Of a stretch of DNA of 64,000 nt, positions 1-10,486 are shown one piece after another. The translations under genes and the position numbers were made by a program. A model generated the notes under the pieces. It saw only the letters and a program-made list of their open reading frames with translations. It was not told the origin of the DNA and did not search any database. How positions within the stretch are numbered: the stretch's first letter is position 1; every line of letters begins with the position of its first letter. Source of the DNA: Isoperla grammatica (lineage: Eukaryota > Arthropoda > Insecta > Plecoptera > Perlodidae); assembly GCA_945910005.1 (NCBI GenBank), contig OX246747.1:2278254-2342253 (forward strand). The letters are read 5' to 3'.

Positions 1-355
1 TGGTTGCAAAATGTAAAGTAAGAAAACATTTTTCGGTTTAACCAATCCAAATTGTATTTAAAATAAAATAAATCAACGTTTCAACGACTTAAGCGTCGTC
101 TTTTTCAAGACAAACAAACATACAAAAACAAATAAAAAACCACAACAACCAAAAAACACTTGCAGATAAAATCGAAAACACTGCCACAGCGATACATCAC
201 TGGGGAGCTCTAGCAAGCTCTTTGAATTTGCTTCTGGTTATGGGTCCCCCCTGAGACACTGCTGCAACTGTTTGTCTCTGAGAATGGTCAGCAACAGGCT
301 GATTGTTGGCGGAAACACCTGCTGGACTTTTAGGTTAGCCACAATCGGTTTACAA
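1..355. other. Non-coding, no gene recognised
   Basis: AT-rich sequence with no supported coding region. On the minus strand, about 109-71, a short stem (GACGAC paired with GTCGT) is followed by GAAACGTTG. That arrangement recurs at 4531-4570 and resembles hairpins found near the ends of some retroelements. Confidence 0.4.
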
Positions 356-411
356 GCCGAAGGTAGTCTTTGAGCGTCATCGCGAGATGACGCTCAAAGA
401 CTACCTTCGGC
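356..411. repeat. Perfect 26-bp inverted repeat with 4-nt loop
   Basis: The arm at 356-381 is the exact reverse complement of 386-411, separated only by GCGA. It lies at the C-terminal edge of a decayed P-like transposase. A template-switch (snap-back) event would produce this. It could also be an assembly artefact. Confidence 0.9.
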
Positions 412-416
412 ATGAT

Positions 417-1327
417 ACCTCATGTATCAGAGCAGAACTGCCCCCGGGAAACCAGAGTACTTAGGACGGCACCTAAGACATTCTTAAGGGCATTAATTTC
501 ATCATCGGTCCCAACAAATGAGGCAGCATTGTCTTCAATTGGCTCAGCAACAATGAAGTGTCTCAAGTGCAGTATTGGTAGTTTTCTTGATGGAGAACAG
601 CCCCAAGTAGTGATTCCCACCATCGTATTCATCATTGCCTGAAGCCTCGTTGTGTTCCTTCACAAACTGGGCATTGTTATCAGCTTCAATGCCTGCACAG
701 CTTGTAAACAACTAGGCTGCACATTTCCGGGTCGCCGGAGAATAGAGAATAGGCTTTCCAGTGCATCGGAAGTAATTCTAGCTGTGAGGAAGTAGATGTA
801 GCCATCTTTAAACAGTTGTTTCTGGAGTGCGATTACGCTTTCGGTGGTTAAAATAATCCCAGTTTGCACCGGCTTCCCCGGCCATCTCATATCTTCATGT
901 TTTGTAAGAGCGCGATTATGCCTCGAAGAATCTTTCGTTACACAAATCTATACTTCCTCGTTATTCCAGTTTTTTTCTCTCGGCTGTTCAAAATGTCGAA
1001 CCCAAGTCCGAACTTTCCGAACTTCCAAGCAGTTGTAAAAGCTTTTTGACTCATTAACTGAAGAGACACAAGAGTTTCCAGAGCCGGGGCAGTCTTTTTA
1101 CAAAACACTTGCGTTGCCATCGACACTTTCATCTTCTCAAATTGCGTAGGTTCGAAATGACGCTCTGTTAAATTTGGTGAAAGCTTCAGATTCTTGTCCT
1201 TCTGGATGTGAACGACTTCCTTAAGGTATTTCTTTGCAGGATCCGGGTTTCGTACATGGGTTGGAAGGATGGCCTCCAACGGATATCCTGAGGCTCCTGT
1301 CAAATAACAAGCAGCACATGATACCAC
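417..1327 (-). pseudogene. P-element/THAP9-like transposase remnant
   Basis: This is the C-terminal half of a P-family cut-and-paste transposase, in at least two broken frames. The 1327-938 segment reads like the middle of the protein, with LTERHFEPTQFEKMKV followed by ATQV and FDILNSR near its end. The 890-660 segment contains RITSDALESLFSILR, the conserved C-terminal block of P-element and THAP9 transposases. The segment at 635-420 may be the extreme C-terminus but shows no motif I can name. The THAP zinc finger is not visible here. Stops and frame changes make it non-functional. A second P-like piece (N-terminal to middle) lies at 40915-41880, and I cannot tell whether both belong to one family. 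Confidence 0.75.
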
Positions 1328-1555
1328 CGGTATACAAGAGCTAGAAATATTAGTGACTTAGCATAGGCCTACCGGTAAACGGAAAGAGAAGTATATAACA
1401 ATATATATTCATATGGGATGTGCCTGATCACAATAGCAGCAGGCCTACACTAGGCCTATAGTCTCCAATTATTATCTTCTTGAATTAAGGATCTATTGTC
1501 GAAGTTAAGCATTTGTAATAAGTAGGCCTAGCATGTTCTGAGCTTCTTTAAATTA
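1328..1555. other. Intergenic, nothing recognised
   Basis: AT-rich spacer with scattered TAGGCCTA palindromes and no supported gene. Confidence 0.4.
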
Positions 1556-1815
1556 AATAACCAGATGCCCCGCCAGAATCCAGATGGTCTTTAATATGGC
1601 TTTGCCGCCAGATAAAACTATCGTGTGTGCTGCCAAGCCATTGCACAATTACATTGACAATCCGCAACTGGGCGTCGCAAATGGCCTGAACATTGATTTT
1701 AATGTTTTCCATCTATTAACATAATTCGGTTCGTCCTCATTTGGGGCTTTCACCGATATATGGGTGCCGTCGACGCAACCAATAACGTTAGGGAACTGGG
1801 CCATACCATAGTAAT
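1556..1815 (-). pseudogene. HARBI1/Harbinger nuclease exon (DDE part)
   Basis: In minus orientation, TTATCAG provides a possible splice acceptor at 1816. The sequence then encodes FPNVIGCVDGTHI, the first catalytic aspartate motif of PIF/Harbinger transposases, and further on a frame containing STHDSFIWRQS, the second catalytic block. At least one frame change lies between these blocks. The exon pairs with the N-terminal exon at 2166-2486. The third catalytic residue is not present. It is a decayed transposase or HARBI1-like copy. Confidence 0.75.
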
Positions 1816-2165
1816 CTGATAATATAATAAAATAGGTAACTTAGTTTATAGTAATAACATCTTACCTAGACCTAAGTTACAAGTTTTTGTACAGTACTGT
1901 ACATTGGTAAGCTGAAGCCCTTGATTTAGACATGTTTACGCCTTGAACCATCTTTCACTTTTTGACACAGACCTAGCCTAGCCTTGCCTTAGGCCTAGGC
2001 CTAGACCTTGGCCCTAAACTTATGTTAGACCTAGAGCCCTAGCCTAGTTTTAGGCTTCGGCCTAGGGCCTATCTAGACCAAGCGTGTAGGCCTACATCTA
2101 GAACATGTCTTTAGTGTAGACTTGAGATCTATATATAATGTTATTGAGTCTTCTCTTGCACTAAC
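1816..2165 (-). other. Putative intron of Harbinger remnant
   Basis: It lies between two Harbinger-like exons, with GTTAGT at the upstream (high-coordinate) edge and CAG at the downstream edge. It is rich in CCTAGGCCTAGG-type simple sequence. The reading phase does not join cleanly, so splicing is not established. Confidence 0.4.
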
Positions 2166-2486
2166 CTGCCTAAATTCTGGCAATTTAGTTAGCACTGGCC
2201 AGCGGTTATCTAATACTGCTTGGAGCAATCGCAACCATAGCTTCACAAGATGTTTTGGAACACGGCTGCAGCTATACTGGCCTATCCCAGCCACGTTCCC
2301 CAATACATTTTGAAAGCTAGCTAGTGCCATATATCGTAAAGATATTAGCACCTGTGTGTGGACTGGTAACGCATGTGATCGAGCCGTAGCTCTGCCCAAC
2401 ACTGGCTCGAGCTCGTCACACAGTTCTATGATTACGTGACGAGGAAACCGATAGTTTCTCATCAGATCGTTGTCCGAGAGATTTAA
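2166..2486 (-). pseudogene. HARBI1/Harbinger N-terminal exon, cut by retroposon
   Basis: The minus strand encodes SDNDLMRNYRFPRHVI, IELCDELEP and SLRYMALASFQNVLG. This is the helical N-terminal region that precedes the DDE domain in HARBI1 proteins. A GT donor (CAG|GTTAGT) ends it at 2166. The start is lost because a SINE-like retroposon is inserted at about 2487, and the apparent ATG further upstream lies inside that retroposon. Confidence 0.8.
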
Positions 2487-2730
2487 TGCCGGCGGAAGCG
2501 TATGCTTCTGGTAGGGCCACCCTAGCCGGACTGGTCGAGGAGGAGAAGTCAGACGAAGTGCAGTCCACACCCCAAGCCCCTTTCCTCCACCTTCCCCTTT
2601 CCACCCCCGCCCTCCTATTGGCCCCTTTCCTCCAAACAGCCCCCTATTTCATCTTCATATATCACCCACTCATTGTCTCGATTAGCCTCGTTGCAAAAAT
2701 ATGAGACGTTAAGCCCAAATAATCATTAAT
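2487..2730 (+). mobile_element. SINE-like retroposon, 5'-truncated
   Basis: Begins inside the family body (GCCGGCGGAAGCGTATGC) and ends with the family tail ATGAGACGTTAAGCCC plus AATAATCATTAAT. It interrupts the Harbinger exon. See the full-length copies at 24043-24426 and 60269-60651. Confidence 0.85.
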
Positions 2731-3017
2731 GGATCGAACCTGTCCCTAAAAACTCGCCGTGGCCTTTCGACATGGTCATCAACCTCTTCAACACCAAACG
2801 CGATTCAAGCACCGAACGAACATGTCTCGAAGGTTAAGTTGACGTCTGCGGCATGGGCGGTGACCAGCTGTTGTTGTCTTCGTCTGCTAGGCCTAGGCCA
2901 ACGCCAACCGTACCTATAATTTCGCGGGAAATGAAAAGTATTTCAAACAGGAAATGATTGTAATACATTCTTGCTAAGTATTTATATATACATTTAGCCT
3001 TCAAATAAGAACTCAAG
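2731..3017. other. Intergenic, nothing recognised
   Basis: No coding or repeat signal that I can name. Confidence 0.35.
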
Positions 3018-3018
3018 T

Positions 3019-3445
3019 GACCCGTCTCGGCCCGGGGTAGAATAGGCCCAGAGTGACTCTGCTAGTCGTACGAGGCGACAAAAGGAGACCCTGCCCCCCC
3101 CCCCCCCCCACTGTCCCACTGAAGATTTCTCCTCCCACATGGCCCTGCCCCCTGCCCAGGGACTGCTACCTTATCGTGGTGGGCAGGTTTGCGTGCTTTG
3201 TTGATCCCGAGAGCTTTGCCGGCGGAAGCGTATGCTTCTGGTAGGGCCACCCTAGCCGGACAGGTCAAGGAGGAGAAGTCAGACGAAGTGCAGTCCACAC
3301 CCCAATCCCCTTTCCTTCCCCTTTCCACCCCGCCCTCCTATTGGCCCCTTTCCTCCAAACAGCCACCTATTTCATCTTCATATATCACCCACTCATTGTC
3401 TCGATTAGCCTCGTTGCAAAAATATGAGACGTTAAGCCCAATCAA
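3019..3445 (+). mobile_element. SINE-like retroposon, long form with head
   Basis: Starts with the head GACCCGTCTCGGCCCGGGG. A poly-C tract and then the CTGCCCAGGGACTGC body follow, ending at the ATGAGACGTTAAGCCC tail. The head also occurs at 42190, 44240, 54798 and 58828. It may be the 5' untranslated region of a parental LINE. Confidence 0.85.
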
Positions 3446-3923
3446 AATCAACAAGGAAAACGCTAAGCAGTAAAGCACCAAACCAAAATCATATACATGA
3501 CGGTAATCTAAAAACAACAGCTGAACAAAACTTCTGTAGAGAGAAAATAAAAAATCAATAACATAAATTAAAATAAGCATAAATAAGCAAGCAGATATAT
3601 GAAGGGGTATAAGAAAGAAAAAGAAAGAAAGAAAAGAAAACAGTAAATTGACACATAAGAAATTCACGCGTGAAATGAAGAAAAATGAATTCTGTACAAT
3701 GTATACTACATATTACTACTTACAATCACAAATGAAGGGCAATAATAAAGAAAAAGAAAGAGATAGAAGTGCATGAATCATTTATAAACAAAGTAAAAAT
3801 ATTAACATCATAAAGGAATGAAGAAGTAAGGAGGAAACTAAATGTGCATATTGGCAATGACCCAATGATTAGGAAAGACAAAGACATGCCATGTTGTAGG
3901 CTTACCTGTATGTCTAAACGTAC
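3446..3923. other. A-rich spacer, nothing recognised
   Basis: Purine-rich simple sequence (GAAAGAAA-type) with no supported gene. Confidence 0.4.
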
Positions 3924-4071
3924 CTAAAATGAACTTGTTTTGTGGTTCTCCGTTTCGATATCTCCTCTCTAGCTCTCTATATGCCCCCGACTGCTTCCAA
4001 GTGAAGCTATCGTGGTGTCCTCCCGGGTGCTGGGCATTAATTGATAGAATGCGCAAGTCATAATCACATAC
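3924..4071 (-). pseudogene. HARBI1/Harbinger exon (HHDSFTWKQS block)
   Basis: This 148-nt segment is flanked by a good acceptor (TTCCTGTTTGTTTAAG) and a GTACGT donor. It encodes VCDYDLRILSINAQHPG followed by GGHHDSFTWKQS, the second catalytic region of Harbinger nucleases. The family normally continues into a glycine-aspartate motif in the next exon, which I do not find. It belongs to a different copy from the exons at 1556-2486, because both loci encode the same block. Confidence 0.75.
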
Positions 4072-5338
4072 CTTAAACAAACAGGAAGAGATTCTGTATA
4101 ATACATACATACAATAACTAAATGAACATGAAGATATAAGTTGTGATATATATATATACAATACATTGCTTTATAACTGTTATTTATACTTGAGATATTT
4201 ATTATTTATATGCTTTCTTGACAGATGTTCAGTGTTATGCTTCCCATTGGTTGTTGCCAGGGCATAAATAACTAAGTAGACTACAGACTATTTACCTGTG
4301 ATTCCTAATAACGGTCAAAAATAATTTATTAATAATATAAATAAATAAAATAATATATTAATAATAATAAATGTAAAACATGTATCTACACGATTATTAA
4401 AGTTAGGCGAGTTTATGTTATTTAGCAGAAAATAAATTAGTGGAACAACTCTCAAATCTGAGATTGAAGAATAATATATTACAACTGCAACGTTTTGGGA
4501 AATCATAGGCTACAGCTGTCCCTGTTTTCACCTGAAGACGGGAAAAGCTACATAATTTCCCGAAACGTTGTGGTTATAATAATAGTACTGTATTTTCATT
4601 CAATCTAGGACAGATGTGCCAGTAACTTACTTTCTACTAACGCATCTAGACCTAACTCAGATTTCTATGTAGGCCTATAGACAAAAGTCACATAACCGAC
4701 AACGAATGTGGGCTATAGTTGCGTTACTAATCATAGTTGTATCATGAAATGATGAATGATTAATCTTTTAAGTGTGTTACAATATTGTTATTCATTTTGG
4801 ACACTAAAAACAGTTGTGGAAGTATTTTTCTTCAAGATTTACGCCCTCTTCGCCCCATTGTCGTTGTAGTGCTGCCAGTCTAGAAGGAAAGCACGAAAAT
4901 CACTACATTACAATCGAATGTTGAAGAAAGGGTTATTTATTTAAAAATTAATTTATACCCAAATTATAAATTACCCCTTTTTCAAATTTGAAGAAGGGGT
5001 TATTAATATTTAGTTTTAGTTTGCAGAATACAGATGAAGGGTGTTAGGGATTTTTCATGTACTAACGTTGGTAGACGGCACTTCCTGTTTGCTCCGAACA
5101 GCTGTGCTCTCGCTCGTACACCATATTGCCATATTTAACGTGATTCACATGTCAAAACAATGTATTTTAAAAATGGAAATTAACTATCAAAAAACGTCCT
5201 ATTTGTAAAACAAAAAGTGGAAGTTACAGATAAATAATCAGATAATGTGTATGTACAACGTACGTAATCTATCTCCCAAAGGAATACACACAAAAAGTGA
5301 GTAGAAACCGGGAACCTGGCAGCTGGCAGCTATATCTC
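4072..5338. other. AT-rich spacer with a hairpin
   Basis: The only structured feature is at 4531-4570 (+): CTGAAGA, then a 7-bp stem CGGGAAA/TTTCCCG with a 10-nt loop, then AAACGTTG. It is hammerhead-like in appearance but not a proper core match. The rest holds nothing I can support. Confidence 0.4.
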
Positions 5339-6194
5339 TAGCTGTCTTTGACTGTTCTAGCTTGTTTTGGAGTTGGCTCGGCCGAATTTTCAGGGTAGGC
5401 CAATACTGTTGGTCTTAAATCTTCTTGTAGCCCATTATAACTTTCGGCAATGTTTTTAATTATTGAGTCTCCTTCTCCTATTAACATGAGTCTTCTCAAT
5501 ATTCTAGACGTGTGCGACACACTTGGGCCAATGTCGTTCACAGCTAGTGGCAGATTGTCTAATGTGTTGAATCACACACACCGAGTCAGTTTGAGTCACG
5601 TTACATTTCCCAACATATTTTTTAACTGATGACCACATTTGTTCGATTGGGTTAAATAGGCAGTGATACGAAGGAAGCTGTAGCACAAGGTGCCCCTTAA
5701 CACTAGGCATGCTTTCGACAATGTATCGTTTTTAATGTTTCCTTTTTCAACAATTTGTGCAACAGAACAAGCTTTATGGGTAAAGGGTGAGGCACTGGTA
5801 TGTGATTTGCTTCCATGAAAGATATTATATCAGCTTTACAGTGGATTGGCAGGGCATCTTAATGGCTAGTCTCGAACAGTAACTGGCATTATCTAAAACA
5901 ATAACTGAATTTTCGGTTCAATATTTTCAAGCAGCTGATTTTGGAACCAAGATTCACAACAGTTGCGCAATCATGTCCTCGTGGTGGTCGGCTGAGGCGT
6001 CTTTGATGTTCTTGGCCGTCTTTCACCCATCTCTCATCCGACCTAGCGTGGAGGATGATAACTCGCTTGCCGCGGGCAACGGGTGCATCCAACACGCAGT
6101 TGCAACTATTATCAACCCAGCCACGCTGGGCGACGTCGTGCGAGTCATACCACGTTTCGTCGAGGTAGTAGATCTTTCTTCCCTCACTACGCAA
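5339..6194 (-). pseudogene. IS630/Tc1-like (DDE_3) transposase remnant
   Basis: The minus strand encodes KIYYLDETWYDSHD near 6180-6130, the first catalytic block of IS630-type DDE transposases. Further on (5700-5600) it encodes QLPSYHCLFNPIEQMW, the conserved last block just before and around the final acidic residue. The middle aspartate block is not readable, and several frame breaks separate the parts. The 5541-5339 stretch is the C-terminal tail. The first block normally lies mid-protein, so the N-terminal DNA-binding part is missing. Confidence 0.75.
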
Positions 6195-6802
6195 TTTTGA
6201 GATAGTCTTCAGAAATTAATATCTCCAAACCACAACTCGCGGAGTTTCCATAATAACTTGTTTCTTGTCTAGGCTGCGAAACTAAATGCCTAATTTCACC
6301 AACAGTCTACTCAAGTGCTGAGGAGAATATGGGAACTCTGTATCGTCATTCATAAGCTTCTGGTTAACCTTGTACACTGAGGGGGATTGCTTGTACTTAC
6401 TCGTAATTCGTCCATGACTAAACTCATCAGGTGGTGCATTCTAGTGGCTAAAACCCTCTTTTGGAAATGCCTGAAATTGCGGGATTATTTGAAAAATGTA
6501 AAACACTGAAAAAGAATTATATGTAGTGCATGCATGGATGTCACAGAAAGACTGACCCCTCCCCCCCCCCTTCACAAGTTGATAACCCCCCCCCCCCCAC
6601 ACACACACAAATAGTGTGACATCATTTATGGACGGCCCCATATCATTCGTAGCTTACCAAGTCCTCTATCGCAAAACTTCCTTCGCGAATCTTAACTGCA
6701 TGCTGTCACCAATATATTCTATGTCTTCAGCAAAACTCATCGGAACGGATGTTTCACTCGTCTGACTACTAATAGACCAAGAAACGAACCGTATAAATAG
6801 GC
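6195..6802. other. Spacer, no gene
   Basis: Includes a poly-C tract and CACACA sequence around 6555-6610. Nothing else was recognised before the transposon boundary. Confidence 0.4.
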
Positions 6803-6806
6803 TTAA

Positions 6807-7306
6807 CCCGGAACTAATTGGTACAGAATTTTTTTTTATCAGAAGTTGTTAGCAATGTATACCTACATGCGCCAAAGAAACTTTACCGCTGTCCGACCCC
6901 CCTAATTAGCGTAATTAATTAAAATGTTAAATCTAATTAACGCTGATATTAGCGTTATTATATACGATTTATCAAAAATTATATTTTAAATACATTAAAC
7001 AACCCCTTTTGTAATAAATAAAAAATAGTCACTTCGATTTAAACATTATGGTATTCCTTAATTAATTATTATTAATTACGACAGCATTTTCAATTAAACG
7101 CTTCCCGTGAATAATTGGTATGATTGATTATTGTTTTTATAGTTGGAAAGATGAGAATGCTATCATACAACACTTGTGTAGAAACTTTACCGCAATGAAC
7201 ATAGTATTTACATGACAAATCAGCATAGTTAGATAATTACATTAATTACTAATGTTTAAAAGGTACATATTTGAACATAGGCAACATGGGTATCAAAAGA
7301 AAGCTG
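6807..7306. repeat. Left terminal inverted repeat
   Basis: It matches the right end in inverted orientation. AGAAACTTTACCGC lies 69 bp from the tip (6876-6889) and again at 373 bp (7180-7193), and CATGGGTATCAAAAGAAAGC lies at about 477 bp. The right end has the same three landmarks at 69, 373 and about 475 bp. The duplicated 14-mer is the best candidate for a transposase-binding site. Confidence 0.85.
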
Positions 7307-8769
7307 CTGATACGTTGGTTTCATTATCGGTACTCCCAAAAATATAACCAATTGCAAAACTTTTTTTTTGGGGGGGGGGGAGCGAGGGGGGCGGACAGAT
7401 ACTTTTATGTTTCGTCAAACGTATCAAACTTAACCTATTATTATACGTTGTTTTTAGTAGGATGATAAAAAGAAAATGTACCTTAGTACTTGGCTAAGAG
7501 GTGGGTAGAGGGAAGGGGGGGGGGGGGGGACAAAATAATAAAGGGCCTAAAAACCCAATTTTGCGTCTGGTCTGACGCGTATTGATGTGACTGTAGATAT
7601 GGGGTCCGATTACTCTGATACAAAAATCAAGACCCAGCTACCAGAATTTAAAAAAATGTACACCAGTAATTAATTATAATATGAACGTCATAACCGAGGA
7701 ATTTGTTTTCTAAGCAATCAACAGTATAATTCGAAAATGTTGCCCTTGTTACCAAACAAAGTTTATTTTGATATACATATTATATTATTATCCAAATTCA
7801 TAAAAAAAATACACATCTGAGTTGTTGCTAATTATGACTGCACCATACTGTGCACGCAATTGAATTATTTACTTTGTGTTTGGAATAGAAACCCAACTGT
7901 AAATCTATGTTAACGAATTGTGTTAGATTAAATCTGTCTTTCTTGATGCCGGAAGCGCGAATGTTAGCAACGTGACAAAAAGTGACATGGAACCTACCCT
8001 CTTGTTGTATTTTCGATCATTGCTGGATTGCAGGTGTTTTCTAATTTTCTGAGAAACGACTGAAGTGCCCGGTAAGTAGGCCTAAGCGGTATGCATACTT
8101 TTGGGGGATTATGGCTTTTCGGCGAAAAGGATTTCAGCTGTCATTTCTATGGCACTGATAAATAAAAATAAGAAACCATATGGCGTGATTTTGAAAGAGA
8201 CTAGACTAAACTCTCCTTTCCTAGTAATGACAGAATATTTTCGTTTCTTAGAATGCATAGCTCTTGTCAGGACTACCCTAAATTTTAGTCTAGTAGTGGT
8301 GGGAGGGGGAGGGTAACAAGAAATATGTTTCAGTTACTTCGGAAACTTGTACTGTTGAGGACGTAAACGCCGCACTGGTAGTACTCGTGTTACTAAACGA
8401 TTGTGTTCGTCTATTTTAGATATTGACTGGGATTATTGCTTCTGTGCCGTCTTTTAATAGTGGAAAGGTCAAAGTGAAAGTGAAAATTTGAAAATGTATG
8501 ACTTAATCGAAATTAATTATTGTCAAGTTTAAAGTGCAACTTATTTCTTGTATTATACGTACCAATAGATGGACAATGTTTTACACGTGATGCGTGTGTG
8601 ATAAATGTTGGCAACACGTGTGCCACAAGCACGTGTGCATAGATTTTTCGTGGATTTGCTAAGTACAGTTATTGTGGAGTCCTCACCTAATTCGAGCATA
8701 TAGTTTTAACAACTTGTTTTGGATGATCTGATTTTAAATTTTCGCTATGAAATCTAAACATTTTTTTCA
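7307..8769. other. 5' non-coding part of the transposon
   Basis: Contains G-rich tracts at 7371-7394 and 7515-7530. A G-rich counterpart lies in inverted orientation near 14580-14605. No coding similarity was recognised. Promoter elements were not identified. Confidence 0.4.
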
Positions 8770-9126
8770 ATGGCAAGCACGTCACACGAAAGCTCGGAGT
8801 TATGTTGTTTAATTTGTAATCAAGATATCATTGAAAATTCAAATGACAATGTAACTTTGCGGGAAAAGGGGGCTTTACGAATAAATAATGCAAGTCGTGA
8901 ACGAGGCAGTGACGTTTTTGCTTATGAAGGGCAAGTTGTGCATAAATTATGTAGGGAAAAGTTCACTAACGCTAAATCTATCGAACTTCATATTAAACAA
9001 ATTTCTGTATCAACTCCAATAGAGAGTAAAAAACGTATTCTCAGATCTAAATGTGTTACACAATTTTGTTTTAAAACGCATTGTCTTTTTTGTGGCTTAC
9101 AAACTACTACAACAGATATTGTTTTT
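8770..9126 (+). pseudogene. N-terminal part of the transposon protein (zinc-binding region)
   Basis: An ATG at 8770 opens a frame with cysteines and histidines spaced like zinc ligands: CCLICNQDI near residue 16, VVHKLCREKFTN around residue 56-70, and FKTHCLFCG around residue 105. The frame runs to about 9126, where a Jockey LINE is inserted. It should continue after the LINE at 10028, but joining the two ends requires a one-base shift, so the gene was also damaged outside the insertion. I have seen similar N-termini in uncharacterised invertebrate transposon-like proteins, but I cannot name a family. Confidence 0.6.
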
Positions 9127-9131
9127 CCTGT

Positions 9132-10027
9132 GTTAATTAATGTTAAGTTAATGACTCAAAAACGACAGCAATCCTATTTACTAAGCGCAGACCAAGAAAC
9201 ATCCAACCATTACTTATAAACAATAAAATAATAGACTGGTCCAACGTACTCAAGTATCTAGGTATTTACCTTGATAAACAACTCACTTTTACCTACCACA
9301 TTAATTGCAAAATTCAGCAAGCATACTCCGCTATATCACAATTGTATCCCTTATTTAACAGACATAATCATATGAACAAACAAAATAAATTAATTCTGTA
9401 CACTATGATAATTAGGCCAATTCTAATGTATGCATGCCCAGTATGGAGTTCAACCTGCACATCTAACTATAAAAAACTACAAATAGTACAGAATAAATGT
9501 TTAAGAATGGCAGGAAACTTACCACGAAGCACATGGATATTCGACCTACATAACGCTTTTAATCTACCTACTATTAAGGATTTTGTGTTTAATATCACTG
9601 ATCGCTTTTACTCTAAATGTAATGTTAATATTCATAATAATTTAATATATAGTATAGGAGACTACTGTCTAGATTCACTTAAATATAAAAGGTACAAACA
9701 TAAACGTACAAAACATATTTTACTTTAATTCTGTCCTTTTTGTTCAATCTTACTAAAGCCAATTTTATTTCAAGAGAGTACCTGCTATAACTATGTGTGT
9801 TCATTAATTTAATTAAGTTACGTCTTACTCTCTTCCGAAGAGGTTTTTTTTTCAACTTTTTTTCCTCATCTTATATATGTATTTTTTCTTGCCGAATTGC
9901 CAACCTTTATGTTTTTGTCTTTATTTTATGTTAAAATGTTAAAAGTTACTACTTAGGAAATTTTATGAAGAATACATGTACCTTGTTTGTTTATAATTTA
10001 ATAAATTGTGTTTCTACCAAAAAAAAA
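9132..10027 (+). mobile_element. 5'-truncated Jockey-clade LINE, nested
   Basis: Encodes the C-terminal part of a reverse transcriptase. YLGIYLDKQLTF (thumb-region start) is followed by IIRPILMYACPVWSS and KLQIVQNKCLRM, typical of Jockey-clade elements, and the protein ends at 9728. A 3' untranslated region ends in a short poly-A at 10019-10027. The 5-bp sequence CCTGT occurs at 9127-9131 and 10028-10032 and is the likely target duplication. The insertion splits the transposon gene. A second copy of the same 3' end lies inverted at 32706-33020. Confidence 0.85.
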
Positions 10028-10486
10028 CCTGTCAGTGAAGAAGATATGCAACGAAAGGAATGACGAGTGGGCAAATATTGTCAGAGGACGTATAGAGCAG
10101 GTGAGTGACTTGCACGCAGCTGATGCTATTTACCACCAAAAATGCAGCACTCAATTTCGAAACATAAGATTTTGTCAAAATGTTGCTATCTCAGACGACG
10201 GTTCGAAAAAGAAAAAACTTGGTCGACCAGAGGACGAGATAAAAACCACAGCATTCTTAAAAGTTGTTGACTATATTGAGAACAATATAGAAGAACAGCT
10301 TACGATCACAGACATTGTAGATAAAATGGCAATTTTCCTTGAACATACGGACTGTGATCCGTATGTCAACAAGTATATGAAATTTAAATTACAGAGTTAT
10401 TTCGGAGATAAGATAATTATTTCCGACTTAAAAGGCAAACCAAGTGTTGTCACATATCGTCCAACTGCTCATACAACCTTGTACTG
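10028..10486 (+). pseudogene. Transposon protein, second segment
   Basis: Continues the interrupted gene after the LINE poly-A. The frame starts LSVKKICNERNDEWANIV, contains HAADAIYHQKCSTQF (a further possible His/Cys zinc-binding unit) and a KKKKLGRPEDE basic stretch, and runs to a stop at 10485-10487. The main frame picks up again about 10480 in another register, so a frameshift lies at 10444-10490. It is a single-gene remnant together with 8770-9126 and 10487-14040. Confidence 0.65.

Noticed and set aside
4531..4570. Bona fide hammerhead ribozyme
   Set aside because: The catalytic core does not fit: the conserved GAAA is consumed by the stem if the outer pair forms, and stems I and III were not found. 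Kept only as a low-interest finding.
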